From assembly GCF_001730225.1 (NCBI RefSeq), contig NZ_MIJE01000036.1, positions 1-64,000 on the forward strand: a DNA stretch of 64,000 nucleotides, in the 5' to 3' direction. A program made the position numbers and the translations under genes. Positions within the stretch are counted from its first letter, which is position 1; the number at the start of each line of letters is the position of its first letter. The notes beneath the pieces were generated by a model. It had not been told where the DNA came from and made no database searches. It saw nothing but the letters and a program-made list of their open reading frames with translations. The DNA comes from Desulfuribacillus alkaliarsenatis (lineage in GTDB: Bacteria > Bacillota > Bacilli > Desulfuribacillales > Desulfuribacillaceae). Shown in pieces: positions 17,148 through 27,826 of this stretch.

Positions 17148-17201
17148 CTTTTTCATTAGCTAATTCACTGGCTACAGTCTTTGAAAAAGGGTGCTTTTTT
17201 T
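17148..17201 (+). terminator. Putative terminator after the lactate regulator
   Basis: CTTTTTCA (17148-17155) pairs with TGAAAAAG (17182-17189) around a long 26-nt loop, followed by GGTGC and a seven-T run. Confidence 0.5.
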
Positions 17202-17260
17202 CTTTGCTCTAGTGTGTTAACATAATATTTATTTAGAGCAATTAGGAAGAAGTGTGGACG

Positions 17261-18412
17261 ATGGTATATAAACTACTAACTGAGAAGAATTGGAGAAATT
17301 TTGACTTTGTAATTATTTTGATTATTTTTTTGTTTGCTGTTCTTAGTGTATCAATTATCCAAAGTGCTACTAGTAGCGGAACGGATGAAGGGTTTTCTTT
17401 TTTTGCACAAAGGCAGCTATTATGGGTGCTAATTGCCACTGTTGTTATGGTAGCAGTAACCCTGATTGATCATCGAAAATTTGAGCAATATGCTTTGCCA
17501 TTATATATAGTTGGTATCTTGCTGTTATTATATGTTGAAATTGAGGGACATACCTCGGGAGGGGCTAAGCGCTGGATAGATTTGGGCTTCTTTCGTGTGC
17601 AACCTTCTGAATTTGTAAAGATTTTTGTTATACTTATGCTCGCTAAAGAACTAGCTAAATACGAAGGTAAAATTGATCGTATTAGGGATTTGTTGGTTTC
17701 CTTTATTATTGTTGGCGTGCCTTTTCTGCTGTTATTGATGGAGCCAGATTTGGGCACAGCATTGGTGCTAGTTGGTATTATGATTTGCATGTTTTTAATT
17801 GCAGGGGTTAATTGGCGGATTTTTTTAATTTTATTTTTAATTGTGACAATCCTGATTGTTAGTCTCGTATTCTTATACTATTTAAACGAAGATGTATTTT
17901 TTAAGATTATTAAGGAGTATCAGTTAGATAGATTAACATCTTTTGCTAATCCAGAGGCAGACCCGCTAGGTAGCCGTTTTCAGGTTACACAGTCGCTAAT
18001 AGCAGTAGGCTCAGGACAGCTAACTGGAAAAGGCTTGAATAGTGGCACACAAACTCAGGGTGGTTGGGTGCCTGAGCATCATACTGACTTTATTTTTGCA
18101 GTAATTGGTGAAGAGTTAGGGTTTCTAGGTGTTAGTTTCTTGATATGTCTATTCTTCCTGCTGATTTACCGCATTCTATTAATTTCTGGAAATACAACTG
18201 ATTTATTCGGTAGTTATGTGGCAGCTGGAGTCATTGGACTAATTGTATTTCAGGTATATCAGAATATTGGGATGTCAGTTGGACTGATGCCAATTACTGG
18301 ACTAGCTCTACCTTTTATTAGCTATGGTGGGAGCTCTTTATTGGCTACGTACCTCAGTATGGGTATCGTACTGAGCATTGCAATTAGCAAAAAACCGTCT
18401 TTATTCTCATAG
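17261..18412 (+). CDS. rodA: Rod-shape peptidoglycan glycosyltransferase RodA
   Basis: 383 residues with about ten membrane spans. SEDS-family polymerase that works with class B penicillin-binding proteins in lateral wall growth. EPDLGTALVL and the C-terminal LPFISYGGSSLLA are family signatures. ATG at 17261 is preferred because AGGAAG (17244-17249) is 11 nt upstream, whereas the GTG at 17252 has only 2 nt spacing. The stop codon precedes the dnaE ribosome site, so the two genes are probably co-transcribed. FtsW or SpoVE cannot be ruled out by sequence alone. Confidence 0.85.
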   Translation: MVYKLLTEKNWRNFDFVIILIIFLFAVLSVSIIQSATSSGTDEGFSFFAQRQLLWVLIATVVMVAVTLIDHRKFEQYALPLYIVGILLLLYVEIEGHTSGGAKRWIDLGFFRVQPSEFVKIFVILMLAKELAKYEGKIDRIRDLLVSFIIVGVPFLLLLMEPDLGTALVLVGIMICMFLIAGVNWRIFLILFLIVTILIVSLVFLYYLNEDVFFKIIKEYQLDRLTSFANPEADPLGSRFQVTQSLIAVGSGQLTGKGLNSGTQTQGGWVPEHHTDFIFAVIGEELGFLGVSFLICLFFLLIYRILLISGNTTDLFGSYVAAGVIGLIVFQVYQNIGMSVGLMPITGLALPFISYGGSSLLATYLSMGIVLSIAISKKPSLFS

Positions 18413-18423
18413 GAGGAGTGACT

Positions 18424-21400
18424 ATGGAGTTTGTTCATTTACACACACATACACAATATAGTCTGTTAGACGGAGCTGGAAGGATTGAAGATTTAGTAAA
18501 GAAGTCTAAAGAGTGCGGTATGCCTGCGATTGCATTAACTGATCATGGAGTTATGTACGGGGCGATTCCTTTTTATCGAGCATGTATAGATGCTGGAATT
18601 AAGCCAATTATTGGTTGTGAGGTATATGTTGCACCAGGTAGTAGACATGATAAACAGAAGCATAAAGGTGACAATTCATATCACTTAGTCTTATTAGCTA
18701 AAAACCAAACGGGTTATGAAAATTTATTATATTTAGTAAGTAAAGCTAGTATTGAAGGCTTTTATTATCGACCGAGGATTGATAAAGAACTATTAGCTAA
18801 GCATGCTGATGGTTTGATTGCCCTTAGTGCTTGCTTAGCTGGAGAGATTCCAAGGCTGCTAATGTATAATGAACAACAAAAGGCGCGGGAAGTCGCCCAA
18901 GAATTTCTGCAAATGTTTGGTCAGGATAATTTCTACTTAGAGCTTCAGGACCACGGAATCCCAGAGCAAAAAACGGTAAATCAAGCGCTAGTGAATTTAG
19001 GTAGAGAACTCGGTATTGGAGTTGTTGCTACTAATGATATTCACTATGTAAGTAAAGAGGATGCAATATACCATGATAAGCTTTTGTGTATCCAGACTGG
19101 CAAGACCCTACTTGATGAGTCGAGAATGAAATTTCCAACTAATGAGTTTTACTTAAAAACCTATAACGAGATGCATAGGTTATTTTCCTATGCTCCAGAA
19201 GCGCTCACTAACACTATGAAAATCATGGACATGTGCGATTTTAAGATAGATTTTAGCCAACGTCATTTGCCGCATTTTGAAGTGCCAGAAGGCGAAAGCC
19301 ATCAAAGCTATCTCAAAAAAATATGTTATCTTGGGTTAAAGGAGCGTTATAGAGACGATAGTGAACAGTCGATTTATATAGAACGGTTAGACTATGAATT
19401 ACAGGTTATTAATAATATGGGATTTGATAGCTATTTTTTAATTGTTTGGGATTTTATGAAATTTGCCCATGAAAATAAAATACTCACAGGTCCTGGTAGG
19501 GGTTCAGCTGCTGGAAGTATAGTAGCCTACGTTTTACGTATAACAAATATTGATCCTATTAAATATAATCTACTCTTTGAAAGATTTCTTAATCCGAATC
19601 GAATCTCTATGCCTGATATTGATATAGATTTTGACTATGAAAGAAGGGGAGAGGTTATCGATTATGTCGTCAATAAATATGGCGAGGATAAGGTAGCCCA
19701 AATTATTACCTTTGGTACGATGGCGGCTAAGGCTGCTGTTCGTGATGCTGGCAGAGTTATGAACCTGCCATATGGTGACGTAGATAAGATTGCTAAGATG
19801 ATTCCTAACACCCTAGGGATTACGATAGAAAAAGCACTAGAGGTAAACCCAGGTCTTAAAGAGGTATATCAGCAGGATGAGAATATAAAGCAATTATTAG
19901 ATGCAGCAATGGCAATTGAAGGATTACCTCGCCATGCTTCTACACATGCAGCTGGCGTAGTAATAGCTAAGGAAGAGCTAACTAAATATGTGCCATTACA
20001 AAAAGGCAATGATGATAATAGTGTCGTTACCCAGTATCCGATGGATATATTAGAGAGTATTGGGCTATTAAAGATGGATTTTCTGGGCTTACGTACTTTA
20101 ACGATTATAAATGATACACTGAAAAATATTTATCACAGACAGGGGATAACAATAGATTTAGATACATTCACCTATGATGATACGTCTACATATGAGCTGT
20201 TAAGTCGTGGAGATACCTCTGGGGTATTCCAGCTAGAGTCGATTGGTATGCGTAATGTACTAAAGGAGCTAAAGCCGACAAATTTTGAGGATATTGTTGC
20301 GGTACTAGCTTTATATCGTCCTGGGCCGATGGAGAACATACCTGTATATATTAAGTCCAAGCATGGAAGTATACCAGTTACATACCCGCACCCAATGCTT
20401 GAGCCAATCCTTAAGGATACATATGGAATTATAGTGTACCAGGAGCAGATTATGCGGATAGCGTCGGAAATGGCTGGCTTTAGCTTAGGACAAGCAGATT
20501 TATTGCGTCGAGCTGTGTCTAAGAAAAAGCGCGAGGTTCTAGATGAACAAAGGGAGCTATTTGTCACAGGATGTATTAATACAGGCTTTGATAAAGCTGT
20601 TGCCAATCAGGTCTATGATACAATTGTAGCCTTCGCTAACTACGGCTTTAACCGATCACATGCGGCAGCGTATGCGGTAATTGCTTATCAAACAGCTTAC
20701 TTGAAGGCAAATTATCCGTTGGAGTTTATGGCAGCTGTGCTTACTGGTGCTATGAACAGCTCGGACAAGGTTGCACAATATATTGATGACGCAAAAAAAT
20801 CTGGCATTACAATATTACCTCCAGATATTAATGAATCCTATGCTAATTTTACGGTGTCAGATGCAGCAATTCGATTTGGTCTTGCTGCCGTAAAAGGTGT
20901 AGGACAAGCAGTGTTATTAGAGATTATTAAAGAACGTAAGCAAAAGCCATTTACATCATTGTTTGATTTCTGCGAACGCATGAGTAGTCATGTATGTAAG
21001 AAGAATGTTATGGAGAATTTAATTAAATGTGGTGCCTTTGCTAGCTTTGGCAGTCGGGCTATGCATCTTGCTGGTTTAGAATTAGCATTAGATTATGGGG
21101 CGCGACGCAGAAAGGAACTAGCTGATGATCAGATTAGCTTGTTCGGCATGCTAGAAGAGGCAGGTCATGTGGAAGAAATACCAAAGCTGCCTGAGGTTCC
21201 AGAGTTTCAAAATGATGAACTATTAGAGATGGAGCGAGAGCTTCTAGGCTTATATATATCAGGCCATCCTTTGGAGAAATTTAGGCCTTTGATGACGCGG
21301 TATAAAGTTACGCGTATTAGTGAATTGCCAGAAGCTAAGGACGATAGTACACATAATATTATGGGTATGATTCAAAGTAAACAGCAAATCATGACAAAAC

Positions 21401-21828
21401 GTGGACAACTGATGGCTTTTTTAGTAATAGAAGATTTAACTTCTACAGTAGAAGTGGTTGTCTTCCCAGAACTATATAAAGATACCCTTCATATGCTAGA
21501 AAAAGATACACCTATATTGCTAAAGGGCAAGGTGCAACATCAGGATGAGGTAACGAAGATGCTCGCAGTAAAAATTGCAGACGTTATGAAGCTAGAAAGT
21601 GAGCCGAATAGGTTATTTATTAAATTTGAATATAATAATCGGACGGACGATTTCGATAAACTATTAAATGTTTTGAGAAAAAATCCTGGTTCTATCCCAG
21701 TTATCTTATTTGATGAAAAAACTAAAGAATACCGAGCCTTACAAGCTGAATATAATATTAGTAATAGCGACAATCTAATGGAGCAGCTAATAGAACTTAT
21801 TTCAAAAGAGTCAATTGTTTTTAAATAG
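18424..21828 (+). CDS. dnaE: DNA polymerase III alpha subunit DnaE
   Basis: 1134 residues from ATG 18424, which has AGGAGG 7 nt upstream. The N-terminal PHP domain (HLHTHTQYSLLDGAGRI) is followed by the polymerase core with PDIDIDFDYERR, then helix-hairpin-helix and OB-fold regions (VEVVVFPELYKDTLH). In low-GC Firmicutes DnaE extends primers and hands over to PolC, so this is probably the lagging-strand partner. Length and position next to malic enzyme match B. subtilis. Confidence 0.95.
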   Translation: MEFVHLHTHTQYSLLDGAGRIEDLVKKSKECGMPAIALTDHGVMYGAIPFYRACIDAGIKPIIGCEVYVAPGSRHDKQKHKGDNSYHLVLLAKNQTGYENLLYLVSKASIEGFYYRPRIDKELLAKHADGLIALSACLAGEIPRLLMYNEQQKAREVAQEFLQMFGQDNFYLELQDHGIPEQKTVNQALVNLGRELGIGVVATNDIHYVSKEDAIYHDKLLCIQTGKTLLDESRMKFPTNEFYLKTYNEMHRLFSYAPEALTNTMKIMDMCDFKIDFSQRHLPHFEVPEGESHQSYLKKICYLGLKERYRDDSEQSIYIERLDYELQVINNMGFDSYFLIVWDFMKFAHENKILTGPGRGSAAGSIVAYVLRITNIDPIKYNLLFERFLNPNRISMPDIDIDFDYERRGEVIDYVVNKYGEDKVAQIITFGTMAAKAAVRDAGRVMNLPYGDVDKIAKMIPNTLGITIEKALEVNPGLKEVYQQDENIKQLLDAAMAIEGLPRHASTHAAGVVIAKEELTKYVPLQKGNDDNSVVTQYPMDILESIGLLKMDFLGLRTLTIINDTLKNIYHRQGITIDLDTFTYDDTSTYELLSRGDTSGVFQLESIGMRNVLKELKPTNFEDIVAVLALYRPGPMENIPVYIKSKHGSIPVTYPHPMLEPILKDTYGIIVYQEQIMRIASEMAGFSLGQADLLRRAVSKKKREVLDEQRELFVTGCINTGFDKAVANQVYDTIVAFANYGFNRSHAAAYAVIAYQTAYLKANYPLEFMAAVLTGAMNSSDKVAQYIDDAKKSGITILPPDINESYANFTVSDAAIRFGLAAVKGVGQAVLLEIIKERKQKPFTSLFDFCERMSSHVCKKNVMENLIKCGAFASFGSRAMHLAGLELALDYGARRRKELADDQISLFGMLEEAGHVEEIPKLPEVPEFQNDELLEMERELLGLYISGHPLEKFRPLMTRYKVTRISELPEAKDDSTHNIMGMIQSKQQIMTKRGQLMAFLVIEDLTSTVEVVVFPELYKDTLHMLEKDTPILLKGKVQHQDEVTKMLAVKIADVMKLESEPNRLFIKFEYNNRTDDFDKLLNVLRKNPGSIPVILFDEKTKEYRALQAEYNISNSDNLMEQLIELISKESIVFK

Positions 21829-21896
21829 AATACAAAATTTTTAGATGGATTACAAAAATTTTCAGATAAATTACAAAAGTATTTGGAAAATAATAC
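21829..21896. repeat. Phased AWTACAAAA repeats between dnaE and pgpA
   Basis: AATACAAAA or ATTACAAAA begins at 21829, 21849 and 21870, with a weaker AATACAATA at 21892. The starts are 20-22 bp apart, close to two helical turns each, and each is followed by a T-rich stretch. Function unknown. Confidence 0.65.
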
Positions 21897-21918
21897 AATA
21901 AAATTTCTGGAGGGAGCT

Positions 21919-22431
21919 ATGAATAAACAGCAGGAAGCTATCGTTAACTTATTGCAGGAAAGAGGCGTCACTGTAGCTGATATTGCTGATATTGTATATA
22001 AGCTACAATCTCCTTATGTGGCAGATATTTCTAAAGAAGTATGTGAAGAAAGCATATTACGCGTACTTAATAAGAGGGAAGTACAATTTACTTTATATAC
22101 GGGGATTGCTTTAGATCAGCTTGCAGAAAAGAACCTACTACCAGAGCCGTTACAGGGTATTATTGAAACGGATGAGCCTTTATATGGTGTAGATGAAGTC
22201 TTAGCTGCTGGCATTACTAATGTATATGGATCGATTGGTCTGACGAGCTTTGGTTATTTAGATAAGGAGAAATTAGGGATTATAAGAAAGCTTGACAATC
22301 ATGCAGACCAAATCCACACTTTCTTAGATGACTTAGTTGCTGGCATTGCTGCTGCCGCTTCAGCGAGGATAGCTCATCAATCAATAGGCAGTTATTTAGA
22401 CCATAATATAGAAACAAAAAAATCAAAATGA
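21919..22431 (+). CDS. pgpA: Phosphatidylglycerophosphatase A family protein (YutG-like)
   Basis: 170 residues from ATG 21919, with GGAGGGAG just upstream. The middle (REVQFTLYTGIALDQLAEK, ETDEPLYGVDEVLA, NVYGSIGLTSFGYLD) and the end (VHTFLDDLVAG-like, AAAASARIAH) match the YutG/PgpA family. The family removes phosphate from phosphatidylglycerophosphate in lipid synthesis. It is less than 100 bp downstream of dnaE. Confidence 0.85.
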   Translation: MNKQQEAIVNLLQERGVTVADIADIVYKLQSPYVADISKEVCEESILRVLNKREVQFTLYTGIALDQLAEKNLLPEPLQGIIETDEPLYGVDEVLAAGITNVYGSIGLTSFGYLDKEKLGIIRKLDNHADQIHTFLDDLVAGIAAAASARIAHQSIGSYLDHNIETKKSK

Positions 22432-22478
22432 CCAATATGACTTTAACTGTTTTATAACAATATTTTAATTGAAACCTC

Positions 22479-22507
22479 TGTACAACAAACTGTATTACTG
22501 CTATAAT
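22479..22507 (+). promoter_or_regulatory. Sigma-A type promoter of the malic enzyme gene
   Basis: TGTACA (22479-22484), a 17-bp spacer and TATAAT (22502-22507). The start of transcription should be near 22514, about 10 nt before the palindrome at 22524. Confidence 0.65.
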
Positions 22508-22523
22508 GATACAAAAGGATGAT

Positions 22524-22538
22524 AGTGGTAGGACCACT
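22524..22538. promoter_or_regulatory. Putative FadR-type operator of the malic enzyme operon
   Basis: AGTGGTAGGACCACT has perfect 6-bp arms and a 3-bp spacer, the layout of FadR/GntR operators (TGGTnnnACCA). It lies just after the predicted transcription start, where a bound repressor would block elongation or open-complex formation. The regulator encoded at 23814 in the same operon is the likely partner. Confidence 0.65.
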
Positions 22539-22565
22539 AGACCAATTGTATAGGAGTTGAAGGCT

Positions 22566-23804
22566 TTGAACAGTCTTAAAGAGAGAGCTTTACAAATGCA
22601 TAGAGACAATAGAGGTAAACTATCAGTACAAGCAAAGGTACAAATAAGAAATGCTAATGACTTATCCTTAGCTTACTCTCCAGGTGTAGCAGAGCCATGT
22701 AAGGAGATACATGCTAACGTAGATAAAGTATACGAATATACAGCAAAGGGAAATCTAGTAGCAGTCGTCTCTGACGGCACTGCTGTATTAGGGTTAGGTA
22801 ATATCGGTCCAGAGGCGGCTATGCCTGTAATGGAAGGTAAGGCTGTGCTTTTTAAGGATTTTGCTGGAGTAGATGCATTTCCTATCTGTATTCGTCATGA
22901 TGACGATCCAGAAAAGCTAATTGATGCTATACAGTATCTTGAGCCTACCTTTGGCGGCATTAATTTAGAGGATATTGCAGCACCTAACTGTTTTATTATT
23001 GAAGAGAAATTACAGGAAAAGATGAACATACCAATATTCCATGACGACCAGCATGGAACAGCAATAGTCACCCTAGCAGGGCTATTCAATGCACTTAAGC
23101 TAGTGGACAAAAGTATTGATGAAATTAAGGTAGTAGCAAATGGAGCAGGAGCCGCAGGCATAGCTATCATTAAACTGCTTATGCACCTAGGCGTTAAAGA
23201 CGTTATTATGTGTGACACAAAAGGTGCTATCTATGAAGGTCGAGAAGTTGGCATGAATCCTATCAAGGAAGATATAGCGAGCATGACTAACAAGCATAAG
23301 GTGAAGGGTAATTTAGCAGAATGCCTTGTTGATGCTGATGTTTTCATCGGGGTAAGTGTTGCGGGAGCTGTAACACAAGAGATGGTTAAATCGATGAAGC
23401 GTGATCCAATTATCTTTGCCATGGCAAATCCTATACCAGAAATCATGCCGGAGGAAGCCAAAGCTGCAGGTGCGAGGGTTGTTGGAACGGGTAGATCAGA
23501 TTTCCCAAATCAGGTCAATAATGTGCTTGCGTTTCCAGGGATTTTCCGTGGAGCACTTGACGTACGGGCAACTTGTATTAATATAGAGATGAAGGTTGCA
23601 GCAGCTGAAGCTATAGCCAACCTATTAAAGCAGGATGAGTTGCACGATGATTACGTTATTCCGAGTCCATTTGATTCTAGAGTTGCGCCAGCAGTTGCTA
23701 AGGCTGTAGCTGTTGCAGCGATGGAGACAGGTGTCGCTAGAATAAAAGTTGACCCTGATGAAATTGAGCGTAAGACCATGCTTCTTTCTGCAATAGGAAA
23801 GTAG
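22566..23804 (+). CDS. ytsJ: NAD(P)-dependent malic enzyme (YtsJ-like)
   Basis: 412 residues from TTG 22566 ([12 protein letters not shown]), chosen because AGGAG (22552-22556) is about 9 nt upstream and the start aligns with B. subtilis YtsJ; the TTG at 22557 touches the site. Contains [22 protein letters not shown] and the NAD-binding [12 protein letters not shown]. It decarboxylates malate to pyruvate. The following gene encodes a FadR-type regulator, so expression probably follows malate or fatty-acid-like signals. Confidence 0.92.
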   Translation: MNSLKERALQMHRDNRGKLSVQAKVQIRNANDLSLAYSPGVAEPCKEIHANVDKVYEYTAKGNLVAVVSDGTAVLGLGNIGPEAAMPVMEGKAVLFKDFAGVDAFPICIRHDDDPEKLIDAIQYLEPTFGGINLEDIAAPNCFIIEEKLQEKMNIPIFHDDQHGTAIVTLAGLFNALKLVDKSIDEIKVVANGAGAAGIAIIKLLMHLGVKDVIMCDTKGAIYEGREVGMNPIKEDIASMTNKHKVKGNLAECLVDADVFIGVSVAGAVTQEMVKSMKRDPIIFAMANPIPEIMPEEAKAAGARVVGTGRSDFPNQVNNVLAFPGIFRGALDVRATCINIEMKVAAAEAIANLLKQDELHDDYVIPSPFDSRVAPAVAKAVAVAAMETGVARIKVDPDEIERKTMLLSAIGK

Positions 23805-23813
23805 GAAATTATT

Positions 23814-24503
23814 ATGCTAGAGCCAGTGAAGAAAAAACGGTTGTATGAAGAAATAATGCAACAAATACGTTCGCTTATTATAGATGGTAAGTTTCAACCA
23901 GGTGATAAGCTGCCGTCAGAACGAGACCTTGCTACAAAGCTTGGCGTGGCGAGATCGTCCGTGAGGGAAGCGCTGCGTGCCCTTGAGCTATTAGGATATT
24001 TAGAGAGTCGTCAGGGAGAAGGTACATTCATTAAGAATCACTCTAATGCCGACATTGTAGAGTCAATGGCTTTCTTTATCCTAAAAGAGAAGGACACGCT
24101 TGATGACTTGTTTGAAGTGCGAGAGATTCTAGAATGTGAGATGGCGTGCTTAGCCGCTGAACGTGCAACTGGTGATGACATAGAGAAATTAGAAGAAATC
24201 TTAGCAAAGGCTACAGAATTTGTAACGGCAGGAAAGATTCCGTTAGCTGAAGACAGTGATTTCCATAATGCGCTTGCGGAGGCTTCTCGAAATGATATTC
24301 TCATGCGAGTTATGCATACAATCGCTGATTTCATAAGAAAGGGCAGAGAAGGAAGTCTAACAATTCCTGGTCGGCCACATAAATCTATTAAAGACCACTA
24401 CGAAATTTTACAAGCTGTAAAAGAGCAAGATGGTAATAAAGCTAGAGAAGCCATGAGGAAACATCTGAAAACAGTGAAAAAGGAACTGTTTGGAGAAGCA
24501 TGA
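23814..24503 (+). CDS. FadR/GntR-family regulator in the malic enzyme operon
   Basis: 229 residues. N-terminal winged helix (about 8-70; SERDLATKLGVARSSVREAL) and C-terminal FCD domain (about 95-215; SDFHNALAEASRN). A homologue of the regulator at 16427 but distinct. It starts 9 bp after the malic enzyme stop, so it is co-transcribed and likely autoregulated through the operator at 22524. The ligand is unknown; malate or pyruvate is a reasonable guess. Confidence 0.85.
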   Translation: MLEPVKKKRLYEEIMQQIRSLIIDGKFQPGDKLPSERDLATKLGVARSSVREALRALELLGYLESRQGEGTFIKNHSNADIVESMAFFILKEKDTLDDLFEVREILECEMACLAAERATGDDIEKLEEILAKATEFVTAGKIPLAEDSDFHNALAEASRNDILMRVMHTIADFIRKGREGSLTIPGRPHKSIKDHYEILQAVKEQDGNKAREAMRKHLKTVKKELFGEA

Positions 24504-24558
24504 AAGATTGCGTAATAGGCATAATTTGTGATATCATAACTTAAAATTAAAACTATAG

Positions 24559-24600
24559 GCATACTGAATTTTAGATTAAATCAGTATGCTTTGCTTTATT
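24559..24600 (+). terminator. Terminator of the malic enzyme operon
   Basis: GCATACTGA (24559-24567) pairs with TCAGTATGC (24581-24589) around a 13-nt AT-rich loop, then TTTGCTTTATT. Confidence 0.75.
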
Positions 24601-24638
24601 CTGTCTATATATCACTACTTATAAGAGGAGGAAACTCC

Positions 24639-24833
24639 ATGTGGACCGTTATCTACATATCTCCAACGGAGAAAGTAGCGGAAAAGCTTCGCAGTCGTTT
24701 AACAGATGAAGGATTTCTCATAAAGGTAAAACAGCTTAGTGGATCAAAAAACCAATACGAAATTTTAGTTCCAGAAAGTGAACTAGAAGAAGTTCAAGAT
24801 GCATTGCATAGGGCATTACAAGGTGCACATTAG
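24639..24833 (+). CDS. Small conserved protein preceding accD
   Basis: 64 residues from ATG 24639, which has AGGAGG 6 nt upstream. Sequence starts MWTVIYISPTEKVAEKLRSR and has a mixed alpha-beta pattern resembling small DUF2007-like ligand-binding proteins. In other Bacillota, similar short proteins precede accD, sometimes mislabelled as glutamate decarboxylase. Its stop is 13 bp from the accD start. It may act in acetyl-CoA carboxylase control, but this is inference from position. Confidence 0.7.
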   Translation: MWTVIYISPTEKVAEKLRSRLTDEGFLIKVKQLSGSKNQYEILVPESELEEVQDALHRALQGAH

Positions 24834-24846
24834 GTGAGGTGACAAG

Positions 24847-25713
24847 GTGCTTAAGGATTTATTTACGAAGAAAAAGAAGTACGCTTCTGTTTCGGCAAAG
24901 GCAGTACAGAAGGATGTACCACAAGGTATCATAGTAAAATGCTCTGATTGTAGCGCTATTATTTACGCAAAGGAGCTAGATAAGAATTACCGTACTTGTA
25001 TAAAATGTAACTTCCATTTTCCAATTACAGCTAAGGAAAGAATCAGCTATACATTAGATAATGACAATTTTTTCGAGTATGATACTGATTTGAGTTCGTG
25101 TAATCCTTTAGAATTTCCAGATTACAATGAAAAGCTAGCTTCAGATAAGGAAAAGACTGGATTAAATGAAGCTGTAATTACAGGTGAAGGAACAATCGAG
25201 GGAATTCCATTAGTGGTTGCAGTGATGGATTCAAGATTTCGCATGGCAAGTATGGGCTCTGTAGTCGGCGAAAAGATTGCAAGGGCAATTGAAAAAGCGA
25301 TGATTAAGAAGTATCCGTTTATTCTATTTTCTGCTTCAGGTGGTGCAAGAATGCAGGAAGGGATATTTAGTCTTATGCAAATGGCTAAGACATCGGCAGC
25401 ACTTAAAGAGTATGATAAAGCTGGCGGTTTATTTGTGTCTGTTATGACGAATCCGACAACAGGTGGGGTGACGGCAAGCTTTGCCTCATTAGGTGACATC
25501 AACGTAGCAGAGCCTGGCGCACTAATCGGTTTTGCAGGTAGAAGAATCATTGAGCAAACAATTCGTCAGAAGCTACCTGACGATTTCCAAACGGCGGAAT
25601 TTTTAGTAAAACACGGTCACTTAGACAAAGTAGTTCACCGCAAGGATATGCGTGAATTCTTAAGTACGGTGTTGAAGTTGCATGCCTTTGGAGGTGAACG
25701 AATTGAAAAATGA
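24847..25713 (+). CDS. accD: Acetyl-CoA carboxylase carboxyltransferase subunit beta
   Basis: 288 residues from a GTG start. The zinc ribbon is formed by Cys32, Cys35, Cys51 and Cys54 (CSDC and CIKC). The carboxyltransferase fold has [11 protein letters not shown] and [11 protein letters not shown]. It transfers the carboxyl group from biotin to acetyl-CoA, making malonyl-CoA together with AccA. Its end overlaps the accA start by 11 bp, an arrangement of translational coupling. Confidence 0.95.
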   Translation: MLKDLFTKKKKYASVSAKAVQKDVPQGIIVKCSDCSAIIYAKELDKNYRTCIKCNFHFPITAKERISYTLDNDNFFEYDTDLSSCNPLEFPDYNEKLASDKEKTGLNEAVITGEGTIEGIPLVVAVMDSRFRMASMGSVVGEKIARAIEKAMIKKYPFILFSASGGARMQEGIFSLMQMAKTSAALKEYDKAGGLFVSVMTNPTTGGVTASFASLGDINVAEPGALIGFAGRRIIEQTIRQKLPDDFQTAEFLVKHGHLDKVVHRKDMREFLSTVLKLHAFGGERIEK

Positions 25714-26653
25714 TTTGCAGTTTGAAAAGCCGATTTTAGAGCTGCGTCAAAAAATTGATGAGCTAAAGAAGTTTACAAGTGAAAAAGAAATCGACTTAAC
25801 AGATGAAATTACTAAATTAGAAGAACGTGCTAGGGCACTAGAGCTTGATATATACGGAAATTTATCACCATGGCAGAAAACACAAATTGCTCGCCATAGT
25901 ATGAGACCAACGACTTTAGATTATATCAGCGAAATATTTGATGATTTTATTGAATTGCATGGAGATCGCAGCTTTGCAGATGACCCAGCAATAGTTGGTG
26001 GAATCGCCTTTTTAAATGGTCGTCCTGTAACTGTGATAGGGCATCAAAAAGGTAAGGATACGAAAGAAAACATAGCGAGAAACTTTGGTATGCCACACCC
26101 TGAAGGATACCGAAAGGCACTTAGACTGATGAAGCAAGCGGAGAAGTTCAACCGTCCAATCATCTGCTTTATCGATACACCAGGCGCATATCCTGGTAAA
26201 GCTGCGGAGGAACGTGGGCAGGGAGAAGCGATTGCTAAAAATCTCTTTGAAATGGCTGGCTTCAAGGTTCCAATTATTTCAATCGTCACAGGAGAAGGTG
26301 GTAGTGGTGGTGCGTTAGCCCTGGGGGTTGCTGATAGAATATTTATGCTAGAGAACTCTATTTACTCAGTTATCTCGCCAGAGGGAGCTGCAGCATTGCT
26401 GTGGAAGGATTCAGGGCTTGCACAAAAGGCCGCAGAAACGATGAAAATTACTGCTAAAGATTTATACCAATTTAAAATTATTGATGGAATTATAGAAGAG
26501 CCGTTGGGTGGCGCGCACAAAGACTTGCCACATACAGCTATAAATATTAAGAAGTCTATAGAAGCAACACTTGTAGAATTACTAGCGAAGTCTGACGGCG
26601 ATTTAGTAAAGGATCGCTATACTAAATATAAAGATATAGGTTGTTATCAATAA
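25703..26653 (+). CDS. accA: Acetyl-CoA carboxylase carboxyltransferase subunit alpha
   Basis: 316 residues from TTG 25703, which has GGAGGTGA 5 nt upstream; an upstream ATG at 25682 would lie before that site. The N-terminal coiled region starts [17 protein letters not shown] as in other AccA proteins. [15 protein letters not shown] and [15 protein letters not shown] are conserved signatures. It forms the heterotetramer with AccD. biotin carboxylase and carrier genes are not in this window. Confidence 0.95.
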   Translation: MKNDLQFEKPILELRQKIDELKKFTSEKEIDLTDEITKLEERARALELDIYGNLSPWQKTQIARHSMRPTTLDYISEIFDDFIELHGDRSFADDPAIVGGIAFLNGRPVTVIGHQKGKDTKENIARNFGMPHPEGYRKALRLMKQAEKFNRPIICFIDTPGAYPGKAAEERGQGEAIAKNLFEMAGFKVPIISIVTGEGGSGGALALGVADRIFMLENSIYSVISPEGAAALLWKDSGLAQKAAETMKITAKDLYQFKIIDGIIEEPLGGAHKDLPHTAINIKKSIEATLVELLAKSDGDLVKDRYTKYKDIGCYQ

Positions 26654-26665
26654 CCATTACCAAGT

Positions 26666-26699
26666 AAGCACTGGGAGGAACTGCACCCGGTGCTTTAAT
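26666..26699 (+). terminator. Terminator after accA
   Basis: AAGCACTGGG pairs with CCCGGTGCTT (26686-26695, one G-T pair) around AGGAACTGCA, followed by TTTAATT. Confidence 0.7.
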
Positions 26700-26776
26700 T
26701 ATAGAACCTAATTATATTGTTTTTATAAAGAATTTGTTAAAAAACTAAACATTGTCTGCATAAACTGTAACTATTG

Positions 26777-27803
<1,027 letters not shown>

Positions 27804-27826
27804 TAAATATAGTGGAGGAAAAGATT

